Shown here: positions 12,301-24,300 of the stretch, one piece after another | Layout: each line of letters opens with the position of its first letter | Numbering within the stretch: position 1 is the stretch's first letter | NCBI GenBank assembly: GCA_033439295.1 | Contig: JAVTLE010000023.1 | Span: forward strand, 1,116,001-1,180,000 | Direction: 5' to 3' | DNA length: 64,000 nucleotides | DNA from: Deuterostichococcus epilithicus | Taxonomy: Eukaryota; Chlorophyta; Trebouxiophyceae; Prasiolales; Stichococcaceae | Position numbers and translations under genes: made by a program | Notes under the pieces: generated by a model | The model's database searches: none | The model's input: only the letters and a program-made list of their open reading frames with translations | What the model was told of the DNA's origin: nothing

Positions 12301-15300
12301 CACTGCGGCATGCATACGATGAACCTGCAGCTGGCACCATGCACTGTTGGCCGGCACGGCGGACGCTCACTGAATGCAGGATCATCGATCGAGGAGTCGC
12401 AACTGCATGCACTGGACCTGCGACTGGCGCCAGGTGTACTGCCGGCGCTGGCAGATAGCCTGGTTTGGATGGTCTGGAACGAAGAGTCATCGAAGTATTG
12501 TGTTGCAGGCCGACGAACAAGACGCTGCACCTTTATTCGCTGGATCTGCGGCTGGCGCCGGGGGCGACGCTGGCGCCAACAGACGAACTGGAGCTCAGCC
12601 GGCGGCTTGGACTGGCGCTGCTGCGGCCACTGCCGGCGCCGGCGCTGGGAAGCTTCACCTCTCAGCTGTCGTCAGGCACAGACGTGCAGGTGACTGAGTG
12701 GCGAAATGTCACTAAGCCACCTCGATCATGCAGTTGTGTGCAATCTGCAGTTTTGACCTGAAGCGCTCATCCTGATCATGAGGCTGTTTTTCCTTGGGCT
12801 TGGATCAGCTGAGCATTTGTGCAAACGAAACGAAATGGATTGAATCGAAACAAATCGGATGGAAATGGGGACATTTCCCAAATCTGTGTTGCGCAGGTGC
12901 GGCTGGTGGACTGTGGTCCGCAGGAGCTGTCGCTGGGCCAGGCAGGGCGGCTGCAGCTGTTCCACCGCGTGATGCTGGACCCAGACTTTCTGCTTGGTGC
13001 GCATCTCCCTTGCCCCTGCTGTGTTGTCCGTGCCCGGCATGCTGGCACGTCCCGCATGGGTCCAGCACAGCAGCCTCCAACGCCAACTCGTTCTAAAGGT
13101 CATGCTGCTGTGCAGCGGCGCCAAGTGCGTCTGCCCACTCGGCATAAATCAGTACTGCTATATGTGTCCTGGCGTGCCGCACCGGTCTGCAAAAATCGTT
13201 ACGGACTGCTTTGTGCAAGGTTATCTGTTTGAAGCGCTGTAACAAGTCATTGAAAGGAATGAGTGCTGCTGCAGTTGATGCCAAAACCCATGACAGGACG
13301 AAAGCGAGCTTGCAGCCTGCAAGACCTAACCCTTGCACGTATTGTACAGGGGCTGCCGGTGACGGCATGGACACTGATGCGGAGGCAGGCGCCCAGGCAT
13401 GCGCCACGCACCGCCGCATCGCGCGACGCGAGACCGCAAAGGCCGCCGCAGCCGCGGTCGTGGGCCCGGNGGCAGCGCTGGNGGCCGCGGCCGGGCTGGG
13501 AGGCTTATCTCACGGAGGAGACATCGGCTGTACGGTGGAGCACCAGCCGGCCGCAGCGTCTCAGGTGGCGGCCGCACCCCCCGCTGCAGCAGCGACTCCG
13601 GCAGCAGAGGCCAGCAGCAGTTGGCAGGCGGCGAGCATCGGCCCGCAGAAGGCTGCGAACGGCAGCCCACAGCAGCCGACGGCCATCAAAGGGAGCGGCA
13701 GCCTGCTGGCCAAATTCCTGGCTGCTGGCAGGCCTGGCGGCAGCGGCAGCCTGCTGGCCACCTTCCTGGCTGCTGGCAGGGCTGGCGGCAGCGACAGGTC
13801 AGGCCACCCTGCCGGTGCCCATGGTGTTGCCGCCACACCCAGCAGCGACAATCCAGCAGCTCCCCATGATCCTAGACCGGGTAGCGGCAGCAGCAGCGGC
13901 AGCGGCGGCAGGGCGGGTGCCCTCGGCGGTGAGCGTGGCGGACTTGCAACAGCCAGCAGGGGCGGCGCCGGCCTGGCAGCTGTAACGGTAGCTGGCACCG
14001 AGCCAGCAGCTCTGGCAGGTCCCCACAGCGAGCCTGCCGAGCCTAGAGAGAGAGAGAGCGACAAGCGCGCCAGCCAGCCGGTAACCCCGGAGCCGCGGGA
14101 GCCGCCTACGGGCTCGCCTGCACAGCTGGCGCTTGCAACCTCAAACAGCCATGGAGCGCCGGCGTGGGCAGCTCAGCCGGCACCGACCGCAAGCTCGTCA
14201 GCAGGCGCCGTCCCTGTGCCTGCGACCGGCGGAGACCCACCAGGCGGTGGTGAGGCATGCTCTCAGCCGGCAGGCAGTCCGCCACCGCAAAGCAAAGACA
14301 CGGCGCATGCCGCAGCGGCAGCACCGGCAGACAGCTCGTCAGCAACATCGGCGGCGGCGGCGGCAGGAGAACCCTTGGCAGCGGCGCGTATGGCAGTGCC
14401 GCAGCAGCGGTCTGCACCCTTCGTCGCCCTGTCCGACGCCGCCGGCAGGCCGCTCGACACCGATTTCGTCCCCGACGCCCGCTGGGCCGCGCCGCTGACG
14501 GGGGCCTGGTACCTCATCGTGCCAATGACGGCGGCGGCGGGCGACCAGCGGGCGCAACTGCCACCTGTGGATGAGCAGCAGCAGCAGCCGCAGCAGCAGC
14601 AAGAGCAGCGGGCAGAGCAGCCAGACGGCATGGAGCAGGGGACGACAGGGGCGGCAGAGGCGGGCGGCCATAACATGGCCATGGCAATCGACTGGGCCGC
14701 TGTCGATGCCGTCGCCCGTGGCTATCAGGTAGAAGGGCACGGTATTCGGTTGTGCATCTGACTCGTCTTCCACCACCACAGCTGCACGAGTTTGGTTGGA
14801 GCTTCGTGCACGTTGATTGACTTATCTGTCATGTCAATCTGGCTCGCGAGAAGGGTTCTGACCCTGCTCTTACGCTGCTTCCCGCTTTATGCAGGAGCTG
14901 CCAGAGGAGCTGGTGACGACGGACGAGCCGTCGGCGGAAGCGCTGGCGCTGCTGCGGGGCTCTGTGCTCGCCACACGGTGAGCACATGTTCAGTTATCAA
15001 AGATTGCCCCTGTGGTTTTGAGCGTCAGCATCTCAGCAGCAAGCTCCTCGAGAGGATGTGCTCAGCCTCCGCAGCATCTGAGGCGTATAGATTTCAACAT
15101 TGCCGGCTGCGTGATGGTGCGGCGTTCTCCAAGCTGAGAACAATTGCTGCAGCAGGGACACTGCTCTTGGCCAATGAAGCTGACAGCATCTTCCATAACA
15201 ATGCACCTGCGGCTGCACGTAAGGCACAGCTGGCTGTGCGGTGCGGATGGTCTGCCCCACCTGCAACAGACGTTTTATCAAACAGTTTGTTTCTTAGCAC

Positions 15301-18300
15301 AGGTACAACGGCTGGCGCTACGTCGCGGACAGCCTGCACGACGGTCTGACGCTGGAGGCGGCGATGCCGGAGGACCGGACAGGAGCCGCCGCGGCGGAGC
15401 CCGATGGGCCGGCCCCGAAAAAGCACAAGTCGGACACTGGCAGGGCTGTGCCGGCTGGCACCCGCACCTTCAGGGAGTACTACAGGTGCCCCATTGATGA
15501 AAATCTCAGATTGTAAGCGACGATGCAAGGTTGGACAGCTTTGCAGCAACAGTTTGTTCCTCAGGCATGCAAGGTGACGTGGGCGGTAGCTTGCCGACAG
15601 GTGACGATGCCGGCAGCCTCTGGCTGCGACAGGCTGCCAGCGGACCGCTGCCGACGCGGCGCAGCAGGCGCAGCGCAGAGCGCAATCCCACCCCACATCC
15701 TGCCCAAATGCCCAAATGCCCACTGGACACATGAATTGCCGTGTTGCAGGGAGCGCTGGGGGGCGCACGACCTGAAGCCGCAGCGCCTGCTGCTGGCGCG
15801 CCACGCCAGCCGCCGGGCGGGGCCACAGGATGCCGCGGCGGCGGCAGAGGCGGAGGCGGCCCAGGGGGGCGCAGGCTCGGCGGTGGTGTGCCTCGTACCG
15901 CAGCTGTGTCTCGTGCACCCGCTGCCTCGTGCCGCCTACATGGCCGCCAGGTGTGTGAAAGCACTCTGCCCGGAAGGAGTGAGAGAAAGGATTGAGAGCG
16001 AGTGGTGGCTTGTGCTGGGCTCGCCGACTCCTGGTGCCCTGGCAGCGCCTGAGAACGCGTAGGCATTACCGGCTCAGGTGCAGGTGGCAGATCACCGCGC
16101 TTCACACTCTCCTGCACGCAAGCCCAGGATCGCACCCCACATGAGCATATGCAGGTGGCTGCTGGTCGGAAGCATGGCAGCAAGGTTGTCCCGTGCCTGT
16201 GGCCTCATTACGAGCACTTCAAAATATGTGACTCTCACCAGTGTTGGTGGAGCAAGGTGTGTCAGGAAATGCATAGCCCACAGGCTGGTTGTGCACGTGT
16301 GGCAGCATGTGCAGGCAGCCTGGGTGCCATTGCTGATGCGAGGGGCACACTGCATCGTCAACCTCTAATTGACGATCAAGTTTGCCTTTCTGGAGCAATT
16401 GCGCCCTGCTGCTTCTGCATTGCTTTGCCGTCACTTCTGGAGCCAGCTGCATGGTTGTAAACCCTGCTTGCCGGGGCACGCGCCCTCCGATAGGCTCGAA
16501 GCAACTGTGCAAAACGAAGCTGTGGTTGCGCGCAGGGGCGTGCCCCGGCTGCTGTGGTGGCTGGGCGGCCTGCTGACGGCGCAGGAGGTGCTGGCGGAGC
16601 TGGCGCCGCCAGAGCTGCCGCCTGACCAGTGCGCGTCAACTCTCGATCTCACTCTCGCTCTCAGGCTTCTTCAGTCTCACTCCCAGTCGCACTCACACTC
16701 TCGCAAATACCGTCATCTGCTAGCAGCTCCTGTGTCTGAGCCTCGTAGCTCGAACGCCTCTCCGGGGATGCAGAGCCTCCTGTTGCAGCTGCCGTCCTCG
16801 ATCGCAGGCAGGTGTGCACGTTGACACCTTTCTAACGCGATCGGCAGCCATGTCCAACTCAAAGCCCTCGACTTCAGACGGCCGCAGCCCGCTGCGGTTG
16901 TAGGGGTTGCGAATTCCAGCGGCCTGCCAGGTCTTCATTTGTGACAGGCAACTAGTGGGTTGGTGCAGCGCCGATTATGCCAGATGCCAGCTTGACCACA
17001 GGCGCCTGGCATCGCTGCGAGTGGCAGAGGCGCTGGCAGGAGCGGCCTGCCACACTTCACCTGGTGTCTCCCAGAGTCAGATGGCATTGACCATGCTGAA
17101 TCACATGTCGCTGACAGGCGGCCGGGGCCGCTGCGGGTGATGGAGGCGCTGACGGGAACAGCCTGCCAGGAAGCCTTCTCCTATGAGCGAATGGAGACGC
17201 TCGGTGACGCGGTGAGACTCTCAATCTCCCTTTCGGTGGCGGATTTCGCATCCGGTTATGTGACTGATCAGGAACTCAGCAATCTCCCTTGCAATTGAAG
17301 AACACTAGAGGCCGCAAGTGCGACGAGCTTGCGGCGCATCTGCCAGGCTGCGACGGGATGCCAGGCGATATTGTGAACCCCGCAGCGGAGACATCTGCTT
17401 CGCAGGGTTCATCACTCGCCCTGCACCTTCAGGGATAGAAGCAAATGCGCCTGCCATGCGCGTTTGGGGTCCGTTGAGAGCACAGCATGCACTGCTCGTG
17501 GTGCACAGCCATCTGGTGGCACGATGCACCTTCCAAGAAAAGGCCAGGTGTCGTAGGTGCAGGCAGCGCAGGGCTACCAGCGCGTCTCGGGCTGGAATTT
17601 TGCCTCCGACTGAGGCGCTCTCATGGCCCAGGTGTTTGGAGCTGCCCAGGCGCTGAAGGATCTGAGGTTGTTTCGCGCATCAGGTGCTGAAGTTCGTGAC
17701 GTGCGACCGCCTGTTCGAGCTGCACCCGTCGGCTCACGAGGGGCGCCTCGCACTGCGCAAGGACGCCGTTGTGTCGAACGTGGCGCTCGCGCGGAAAGGC
17801 CTGGCGCTCGGCCTGCCGGCCCGGCTGACGGCGCCCTTTAGGTCGGTCAGCTGTAATATCCCGCCCCTCGATTGTTATTGTTTTGGGCGGCGCTTTCAGC
17901 TTGGCTTCTTTAAGAGTGTGATGCTCGCGCGACGGCTGGCGCCGAGTCTGCTGACAGTGCCCTTCAGATGGGCTCAAATGGCTTCCCTGACGTCGTACTG
18001 CACGCATCATTCACCTCCCTTCTATGGTGTTGGAGCTGTTGCGGGGCGGATTCTGCATTTCAAAATGTGCGAATCTGCGAATGTGCGCATTGCAGAAAAC
18101 AACGAGCAGCAGCCGGCACCCTTACGCACATCTCGTACGGGTTCTTGCTCTGGCCGCGATTCGATCTGGGCTCGATGCAACCTGCACTTGCCCCTGCATC
18201 TCCAGTCGCGCTGCTCCCCCCGGTGGGCTGCAAAACCAATGACAGGCGGTTGTGTGTTGCCGCAGCAGGTCGGTGCGGAAACAACAGAGGCAGGTGATCC

Positions 18301-21300
18301 ACTTGGAGGCGCCGTCTCGCTCCGATCCAGTCTGGTCATTTTGGAACTGTTTTATCCTATTTACTTGCCTATATGCCCCACGTGCGCCCCAGGGCGAAGC
18401 TGGCGGCAGGCGCACCGGGCGTGCCGCTTGCGGCCGCACAGCGCAAGGCCCAGCCGGTCGTCCGCATCCTGCGCGGCAAGGTGACCCTTGTGCCGACGCG
18501 ACAAGACTTCTCACTTAGTCGATTTAAAGAGTTTCTCCAACCCTATAATCCCAGCAGCGGTGGAGCCATGATGGAAATGACCGCAGTGCGCGGGGCGGAG
18601 GCGCATCTGGCGAGCCTGTACAAAGCTAGCGCTCAGAGCCTCATTGGCCGAGTTTGATGCCGCTAATCCGGCAGCACGCAGCAGCAGCAGCAGCCGCTGC
18701 TGCTGCTGCTGCTGCTGCTGCCATGCGCAGCTGCTGCTGCAGCTCCTACTGCACTCAACTGACTCAGCGGCTGCGGCTGCAGCAGCTGGCGAGTAGTTGT
18801 CACTGTTGCGGCGGCTCATACTGAAAGCTCTATCGTGCATCATGCAAACAGCTGCATCGACCGCAGCTGCTCGCTGCCAGCAAATTCCAGTCCAAAGGCT
18901 GAGGGTGCAAATAAACTGTGCATGGGTTGCTAAGCGAATTGCTGGCCATGAGCCGGCAGTACCCATTGTTAGCTTTGCTGAATGGCTCCACGACGGCTAC
19001 TGGCGAGAGGCCCAAAACCCACCCTTCTCCCTCTTTGGGCGTCCTAGCCTCAGCAGACACGGGTGTAGCGTAGTGGTAGAAACAAGGAAAAACTGGCGGA
19101 CCTACGGAATAATGGAGTGGCGGCATTTCTGGCATTATAAACCGCGAAATTCGTTCGGAACACCAATCGAAAGGCCGGCTGGCCCAATGGATCCGCGCCA
19201 CTGCTCTAGATCCACCACTAATAATACCTACAGGACAGGCAAGGGAGAACAGGCGGAGAAGGGGCGGAAAAAGCGGCGGTTCTGCCAAGTGCATCTCTGG
19301 CGGCATGTCTGACATCCTGTACACAAAAATTTGATTGGGAGCAGCGATTGGAGAATAAAGGCCGAAAAAATATAGAGATTTCTAGCATGATCTGCCAGCG
19401 GGAAATTCGGCGGCTCTTCGGAATAATGCTGCTGGTGGCATTCCTGACATTGTAAGCCACGAAATTTGAACGATGAGCACGATCAATTTGAATGGCGGCC
19501 GGCTGGCCCAATGGATAAGGCGTCTGCCTACGAAGCAGAAGATTCCAGGTTCGAGCCCTGGGTCGGTCACATTGGAAAAAGCCTACGCGACACGCGTGCA
19601 ACCGTTTTATCAGTGCTTGCTTGAAGTTGTTTAAGCTGCTTAAACCTTTGATCCTGAGACACATGTATTACTTTAAGCTGCTTAAAGTAGTGTTTAAGCT
19701 TGCACTTTGATCCAGGTTGCTTAAACATTTTAAGCAAGCCGCGCTTGCTTAAACGTTTTAAAGCAAGCTGCTCAAGTCCATCGGCTAAGGCTCTGCTGAC
19801 CGTCCGAGACTAGGTTGAAGTCCCACTTGCCCGCCAAATTGGTCTGGTAGCGCAACTTTGGCAATTCGGCTGCAAAACAGCATCTGGACGGCCACATCCG
19901 GGCTAAACCACCTTAAAGACCCATTACGGGGTCTGCCAGTACTATATATGGGGAGCTTTAACGTCAGTAAACTTTACTGAGTAAAGTACTGAAAATTTCG
20001 AGCATTGCTCTACTTTAATCCTACGCCCCCATTCGATGCGTCTCGACGAGAGGAGTCCGTTGCCGGTGTCGGCGGACTTTGCCCCCTTGAGGGGCAGAAT
20101 TTATGACTTTACGAGCATGGCGCCTCGATCCTCGTAATCCACTTAAAGCTTTAATCCACGAGGTGATTTACTTGAAGTCCCTACCCTGTCTTCACGACGG
20201 TATCACGTCCCAGGCTCAGCGAAGCATGAGCATTTAGTTGTGGTTAGCAATAGAGCTGAAAGAGCGAGGGTGCGGCGGCAAGCGGCGGAACGCTGTAGTA
20301 AAGTCAGGCCGCTAGGCCGAGGGTCCAGCCGGGTTGCTGTGTGAGCAAGGAGCTGGATGCGGACCATTGATCATGAGCATTAGCCATGTTTAGCCTCAAG
20401 AGCAGTGGTGCTTGGCGGGGCGGGCGCCGGGACATGACAGCGAGCACTGCCGCTGCCGCGAGGCGAGCGGCGGGCCGGGCCAGCGCTTGGCGAGGCCCGC
20501 GCGCGCGGCAGGGGTGTGTGGCCCCCTGAATAGTGTGGGGTGGCAAGCCCCAGGACCGCACACAAAGGGGGGGCGAGCCCCTGCAACCTCAGGAAACAGC
20601 ACAGGTGCAGACCAGGCGCCCACGGGCGCGCAAGAGCGTGCACCAGAAGAGCACAAACGATCAGTCTGTAGGACACAATGCCCATCAATGACAAGACCAC
20701 AACAAAGCACACCGCGTGCAATGGAACCAAACCCACTCCTGCGGCTAGGCGCCGCCTGCCGATCGGACGACTGCGCACTGCAGCTTGCTCTGAAACTGAT
20801 GAAGGGCCCCTGGGCGGCGGCAGACCCCCGCCACCCCTCTACCTGGAGCCGCTCCTACTGCACAAAACTCCAATGGGACACTTCAGCAGCACGCTACAGC
20901 CGCCTGCCGCACCTGCAAGGCTGCTGAATCCACCATGATTGCGGCCGGACAAGAGAATATGTAGGAAAACCACAGCGGCAGCTTCAGCATGACGCTGACG
21001 GACTGCAGAACCACACAGGTGCTGGCGGACGTGGTTGAGGCCCTCACCGGCGCCTTCTTCCTCGCGGGTGGTGAGACATGCATGTGACAAACGCTGCAAA
21101 GATGATCCAATGTGAGGCTGCACTGGTGCACATTGTCTCCTGTCTCATCAGTCCTGCCATCTAAGGACCTGCTTTCGAGCTGCCTTTTCGTTTGATTTGC
21201 TTTTTCGTTTGCTTTGCGGTGAAATTGAAACAGGTGTCGCACGATTGCAGGGCTGCCAGCGGCGGTGGCGTGGCTGACGCGCATCAACGTGCTGCCACCG

Positions 21301-24300
21301 CCGCCGGCCAAGCCGCCGGAGCGGCCGCTGGCACCGCCAGAGGTGGTATTCTGTTGTGACCCGCTTGCTGCTGACTGGTGATGTATGTGCGGGTGTGGAG
21401 CTCCCTCAACAGTTGTTTACCTGCGTATTGCGGCTCTTCCGAAACTTCAAACACCAAGTGTGGGGCGGCTGGATACTGAAGCCGGGTCCCAAGGAGGGTT
21501 GATCAGTCGTGTATCTCCTGCTCCTGGTGTTTTGAGCTCATTTTTAAATTAGTTTCCAAGGTGGCGCAGGCATTGACGCCTTGTCGGACGGCAGAAGATC
21601 GGGTGCTCTCACGAGTCCTTGTGAATGAAATGCAGGCGACGGCGCCGTGGCACGCTGTGAAAGAACTCTTGCACTACGGCTCTGCGAATCGCACGATTGC
21701 AGAAGCTGCACCCATACTCCCAATTCTCACACTCGAAAACGTTGTGCGCGTCAGGCCTCTGCGCCTGGGCGCGTGGCGGTGGAGCAGATGCTGAACTACG
21801 GTTTTGCGAACCGCGCGCTGCTGGCGGAGGCGCTGACGCACTGCAGCTGGCCGAACCCGGCGGTGCCCTGCTACCAGCGCCTGGAGTTCCTGGGAGACGC
21901 CGTGCTGGACCTGCTGATCACCCGCCACATCTTTGCCGCCCACCCGTAAGCATTTCCCGTCAAGACACGGAAAGATACCTAAGAGCTGCTGAGCACCTGC
22001 AGCGCCATCGCCGCCTACTCGTGCAGGCGTTGTGTATGATAAGTGCTTGTTCCGTGCTAATCAGGCTTCAAAGGCTCACTAAACATCCCTTCTCCGCTAT
22101 TTGCCAGTGCATTCTCCCTCGGGCGGTTTCGAGGAGATGTGTGGTGACCAGCGATAGCTGCCAGGTTCAAAACAATGTCTTGCATGCCAGACTACCCCTG
22201 GCTGTGCTTCTGATCCGAACTTCGCAACTGCAGAAGGGGCCTTGCCTGGAGTTCCGGCCCATGCATCATCTGTGTGTGGTGCTTCAAAAGGGCGAGCCCA
22301 TTAGACACTGGTTTCATGTCAATAACACTTCGATAACACAGAAAATCTGTTCTGAATGCAGGGGCCTGGAACCAGGGCGGCTGCACGACCTGCGCTCTGC
22401 CTCCGTCAACAACGAGCGCCTGGCGGCGTGCGCCGCGGTGCACCGCCTGCACTGCCCGCTGCGCCACTTCAGCCAGCAGCTGCTGGCAGAGACGTCCGCC
22501 TTCCTGGACGGGCTGCGCGCCGCCGCTGCTGCGCACCTGCCGCCGGAGGCAGCGGGGGCGGCGGCGCAGGCGGCCGCCGCCGAGGCTGGTGCGCCATTCT
22601 GCTGGCAGCTGACGAATCTGCTGGACTGCCTGCTGAGCTTGCAGCTTCCCACCTGTACAGGGCAGCAGCTTGCCGGCAAGCGGGCCAGCAAACCCACCGG
22701 GTGCCTTCCGTGTTGTGTTCTGTGTTTTGCTCAACCAATAAAGTAGTCCTGCTTCAGGATTGAGAACCACTACCTGTGTAACTGCACATCAGGCGAGAGG
22801 GGCGCTCACCCAGCCCAGAGCGACGGCCGCAGCCCTCGAACACCCACTCTTGCACGGTCCCATCTCCCGATTTTTACTGCGCAGACGGCGGCACTGCCGC
22901 CCCTGCGACCCGGCTGCGCAGCCCGGCGGATCCAGCGCAACTCACGGCGCCATCACCTGGGCGACAGATGCCACCTGATCTGATGCAGTCCGGGTGTCGA
23001 TGCGCAGGCAGTGCCGCCCCGGCCTCCGGGCGGAGCAGCGCTGCGGAGGCGGCGCGACGAGCGGCCTTCGCCTGGGCGACGGACGCTGCCTTTGGCCGCT
23101 CCGGCTGCGGCGCCCCCAAGGTGCTGGCGGACATCGTGGAGAGCCTCACGGGCGCCGTCTTCCTCGACAGCGGCAAGTATGTAACCCGAAATTTTCAGGT
23201 CCATTTTCCTGCTTGCCATATGCATGAGCTGGCTGGCTTGGCGACATCGTGGAGAGCCTTACGGGAGCCATCTTCCTCGACAGCAACCAGTGCGTTACAA
23301 GATTTCCTTTGGGGTCTTGTTGCCCCGGGTACTTCAGCCCTGCCTGTGCTGAGTGAAAGCAATGTGATATTCATGCCAGGGGCGCCCTGTGTGTGCAGGC
23401 CTTTGCTGAATTCCATGATGGTGGACAGGGCGGTGGTATGTCCGCTATCATGGTGTTCAGCGACGCCTGCATTCATGGGGCGCCCCTGACATGTGAATCA
23501 CAACACGCTGGCCAGACCCTGCAGATTCTGGACGGCATCCAGGAGCCAGGTGCTAGGCCCGACCGCTGACACCCTGCAAGCTGTGCGAGCCGACATCAGC
23601 AAGGCCATTCAGACACCTGCTGCCCCCCCCGGGCATGCAGCCCGTCATTGGACACCTGGACGCGGCAGGCAAGCCTGGGGCGTGCCCACACGATTCCCTC
23701 GTTCCGTTGGATTCCACTCATTCAGCTGGTTCCGGCGCAGGGACCTGCAGGCGGTGCGGGGGCGTCCGGAGCTATGTTGAGTCACATCGCCCGTCTGACA
23801 CCATGTGAAGACTGAACTATGCCCGCCCATTCTCACATATTCCTGCAGGAACGGAGAGACGATGTGGGGCGTCATGATCCCGTGTGGGCCGTTATGGCGG
23901 GTGAAGGAAAGCCTAGACCGTGCCAGTGTGCTTAGTCTGCTCACTCCCGTGGAGGAACCTGGAGGCGCTGTGGGGGCTCATGGGGCCGCCGCTGCAGCAC
24001 ATGGTGTGCAGACTTGGAACGCCAGGAAAGCCTGGCGCTTGTCCGCTCCTCGCCTACTCCCGCCCTTCTGTAACTTGTTGTGACGCCTGCCCGCCCACTT
24101 GTCGTGCAAGGGACCTGGAGGCGGTGTGGGGCGTCGTGGAGCCGCTGCTGCAGCCCATGGTGTGCCCGGACACCGTGCCCATCCACCCGGTGAGAGTTTT
24201 CGATGTTGATAGTTCCCATGGTTGAGGGTGCTGCAAATAGCCTTCTTCTGTCAAGGGTATCCCGAGGCCTTCGGTGCAGCTGCAGCCGATGCCGTGCCCC

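Noticed and set aside
13211-14761. Long open frame of 516 codons as a separate gene
   Set aside because: Its useful part is Dicer exon 23 (13350-14728); phase and the WYLIVPM and IDWAAVDAV motifs tie it to the platform domain. The first codons are intron.
19055-19085. Possible second tRNA (GTAGCGTAGTGGTAGA looks like a D arm/A box)
   Set aside because: No anticodon arm or T arm follows at the right distance, so it is at most a relic.
19900-20250. Possible terminal repeat of a retroelement
   Set aside because: No matching second copy, no coding remains and no target duplication in the window.
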